Shown here: piece by piece, positions 38,471-39,612 of the stretch
Numbering within the stretch: position 1 is the first letter of the stretch
How the letters are laid out: each line of letters opens with the position of its first letter
Virus record (IMG/VR): IMGVR_UViG_3300009507_000044
Span: 1 to 39,612 of that record
Reading direction: 5' to 3' (one strand)
Origin: a virus
Length of the DNA stretch: 39,612 nt
Translations under genes and position numbers: made by a program
The notes under the pieces: generated by a model
What the model saw: only the letters and a program-made list of their open reading frames with translations
Database searches by the model: none
What the model was told of the DNA's origin: nothing

Positions 38471-39612
38471 ATGGATATTCAAAATATGCATATAGCTGTT
38501 AGGCAAGGAGTGGATAAGATTAATTCACTCCAAGCCGACAGTCTTTTATCTGAAGAATTAGATCTTGAGCTTAATAAAAATATGCGAAGATTTATAAACC
38601 TTAAGTATGGTAAAAATAACCAATACAATAAAGGTTTTGAAGAATCTCAAAAAAGAATAGACGATTTAAGTACTCTTATTTCTGAACATAGAAATTTTGT
38701 AGGATTTAAAGATAGAGAAATGCTTGGATATTATTCTACTCCTACAAATTCTAAATATTTATTTAGAGAATTTTATAAATTGCCATACGACTACATGCAT
38801 CATATAGAAAGTAGTTGTAATGGAGTTCGATCTCTTAAAGCTGATGAGCAACAATTTAGATTAGAGTTATATAATGATAATGATTATGTTGTAGATGCTT
38901 CATATGAAACTGACTCTAAATATTTTGTATTTCCATATTCAAGTATGCATCCTTCAAACTCAGATGAAGCTAGTGCTACAATAATTGTTGAAAGAGGTTT
39001 TACAACAGGCAATCCTGATCCAGATTATGCAAATGATTTTGACGCTTCTACTACTGTTGCAGGAGCTGTGCTTACTGAAACTTTGTGGGAAATGACTAAT
39101 TCTAATTCTATATTAGAAGTAGAAGACTCAATTATACAACTTTCAGGAACATTAAAAGCTTATAAAGATTATATTATAGAGCATGTCTTAACAAATCATC
39201 ATGATGATGTTGTTATAAGATGGGAAAAAAGTGGAAATTTAATTCACAAAGATAGTTTTATAATAATTTTAAAACCAGACACATCTTTGTATGAGTGGGT
39301 TAGAACAGATGCAGAAGCAAGTTATGTAGTAGATGCTATAGGTTCTGGTGGGTATAATGCTTCAGGCGCGTATGTGGCTAGCAGTGCAGTATATAATAGT
39401 GCAGAACAATTTGCTAGTGTTGTATATTCTACTCCAACTATTAATGGAATAACATTTTCTAAGGCTAGCATTACTAATGCTGAAAATATAATAGGATATA
39501 AACGTAAGTTTACCTCTTCTTTAGGGCTTCCAAATCTTGAGTCATACAATAGTGGCACTGATCCTATTAACGTCTCTTACGAGGGCTTAAATGTGCCTAT
39601 TACATATGTACA
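38471..39612 (+). CDS. large structural-looking phage protein, 3' end outside window
   Basis: A frame begins at the ATG at 38471 (MDIQNMHIAVRQGVDKINSL), 15 bases after the previous stop, and stays open to the window end: 380 codons without a stop. After a helical N terminus (about residues 1-85) comes a beta-rich region (GYYSTPTNSKYLFREFYKLP, then FRLELYNDNDYVV) with many Ser, Thr and Asn. The pattern suits a virion, head-tail connector or tail-stub protein in this gene cluster. The antisense ORF at 39322-39558 is a shadow. Confidence 0.8.
   Translation, partial: MDIQNMHIAVRQGVDKINSLQADSLLSEELDLELNKNMRRFINLKYGKNNQYNKGFEESQKRIDDLSTLISEHRNFVGFKDREMLGYYSTPTNSKYLFREFYKLPYDYMHHIESSCNGVRSLKADEQQFRLELYNDNDYVVDASYETDSKYFVFPYSSMHPSNSDEASATIIVERGFTTGNPDPDYANDFDASTTVAGAVLTETLWEMTNSNSILEVEDSIIQLSGTLKAYKDYIIEHVLTNHHDDVVIRWEKSGNLIHKDSFIIILKPDTSLYEWVRTDAEASYVVDAIGSGGYNASGAYVASSAVYNSAEQFASVVYSTPTINGITFSKASITNAENIIGYKRKFTSSLGLPNLESYNSGTDPINVSYEGLNVPITYV

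Noticed and set aside
1-39612. Temperate phage or stop-codon reassignment
   Set aside because: No integrase, excisionase or attachment site is visible, and TAA, TAG and TGA each end recognisable genes, so the standard code fits.

Overview
The window is an AT-rich, densely packed stretch of a tailed-phage genome, with no bacterial housekeeping genes. The host is most likely a member of the Bacteroidota. Start codons lack Shine-Dalgarno sequences and sit behind A-rich stretches, and several transcription units begin with the Bacteroidota -7 box TAnnTTTG. The order terminase, portal, small structural protein, acidic scaffold candidate, major capsid protein, together with PolA, DnaB, primase, rIIA/rIIB, an HU/IHF-like protein and a giant zincin protein, resembles crAss-like phages and Cellulophaga podoviruses. 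That placement is an inference from gene content. The standard genetic code is used, since TAA, TAG and TGA all end genes.

Layout. (1) Bases 1-6078, plus strand: the end of one large protein and a complete 1485-residue protein with an HEXXH zincin motif and a late hydrophobic segment, probably virion or injected proteins. A bidirectional terminator (6083-6109) separates them from the leftward block. (2) 6095-23174, minus strand: a replication and takeover block. Read in transcription order it holds family A DNA polymerase, a DnaA-domain-IV-like protein, small genes, a winged-helix protein, an SF2 helicase, a DnaB-type helicase, a Sak4-like ATPase, an SSB candidate, a toprim primase, a PD-(D/E)XK nuclease, rIIA, a radical-SAM SPL-like enzyme, rIIB, a 5'-3' exonuclease and an unknown protein. 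(3) 23195-26582, minus strand: short units of small unknown genes separated by strong intrinsic terminators. They include an AT-hook protein, small membrane proteins and a tRNA-like element. (4) 25915-27049: two large non-coding stretches with strong inverted repeats, direct repeats, a candidate ~60-nt small RNA, and the divergent promoter region between the leftward and rightward blocks. (5) 27050-39612, plus strand: a GroES-like co-chaperonin, zinc-ribbon and winged-helix proteins, a MazG-like protein and an HU/IHF-like protein, then the packaging and head genes. The last gene runs off the window.

The leftward block replicates and recombines DNA and reprograms the host. The rightward block folds, packages and builds the head. 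Control probably lies in the divergent region near 26.6-27.05 kb and in a tandem operator or attenuator at 19985-20048. The least explained parts are the structured non-coding DNA at 25.9-27.0 kb, the tandem 20-bp elements at 20.0 kb and the odd tRNA-like element at 24.9 kb.
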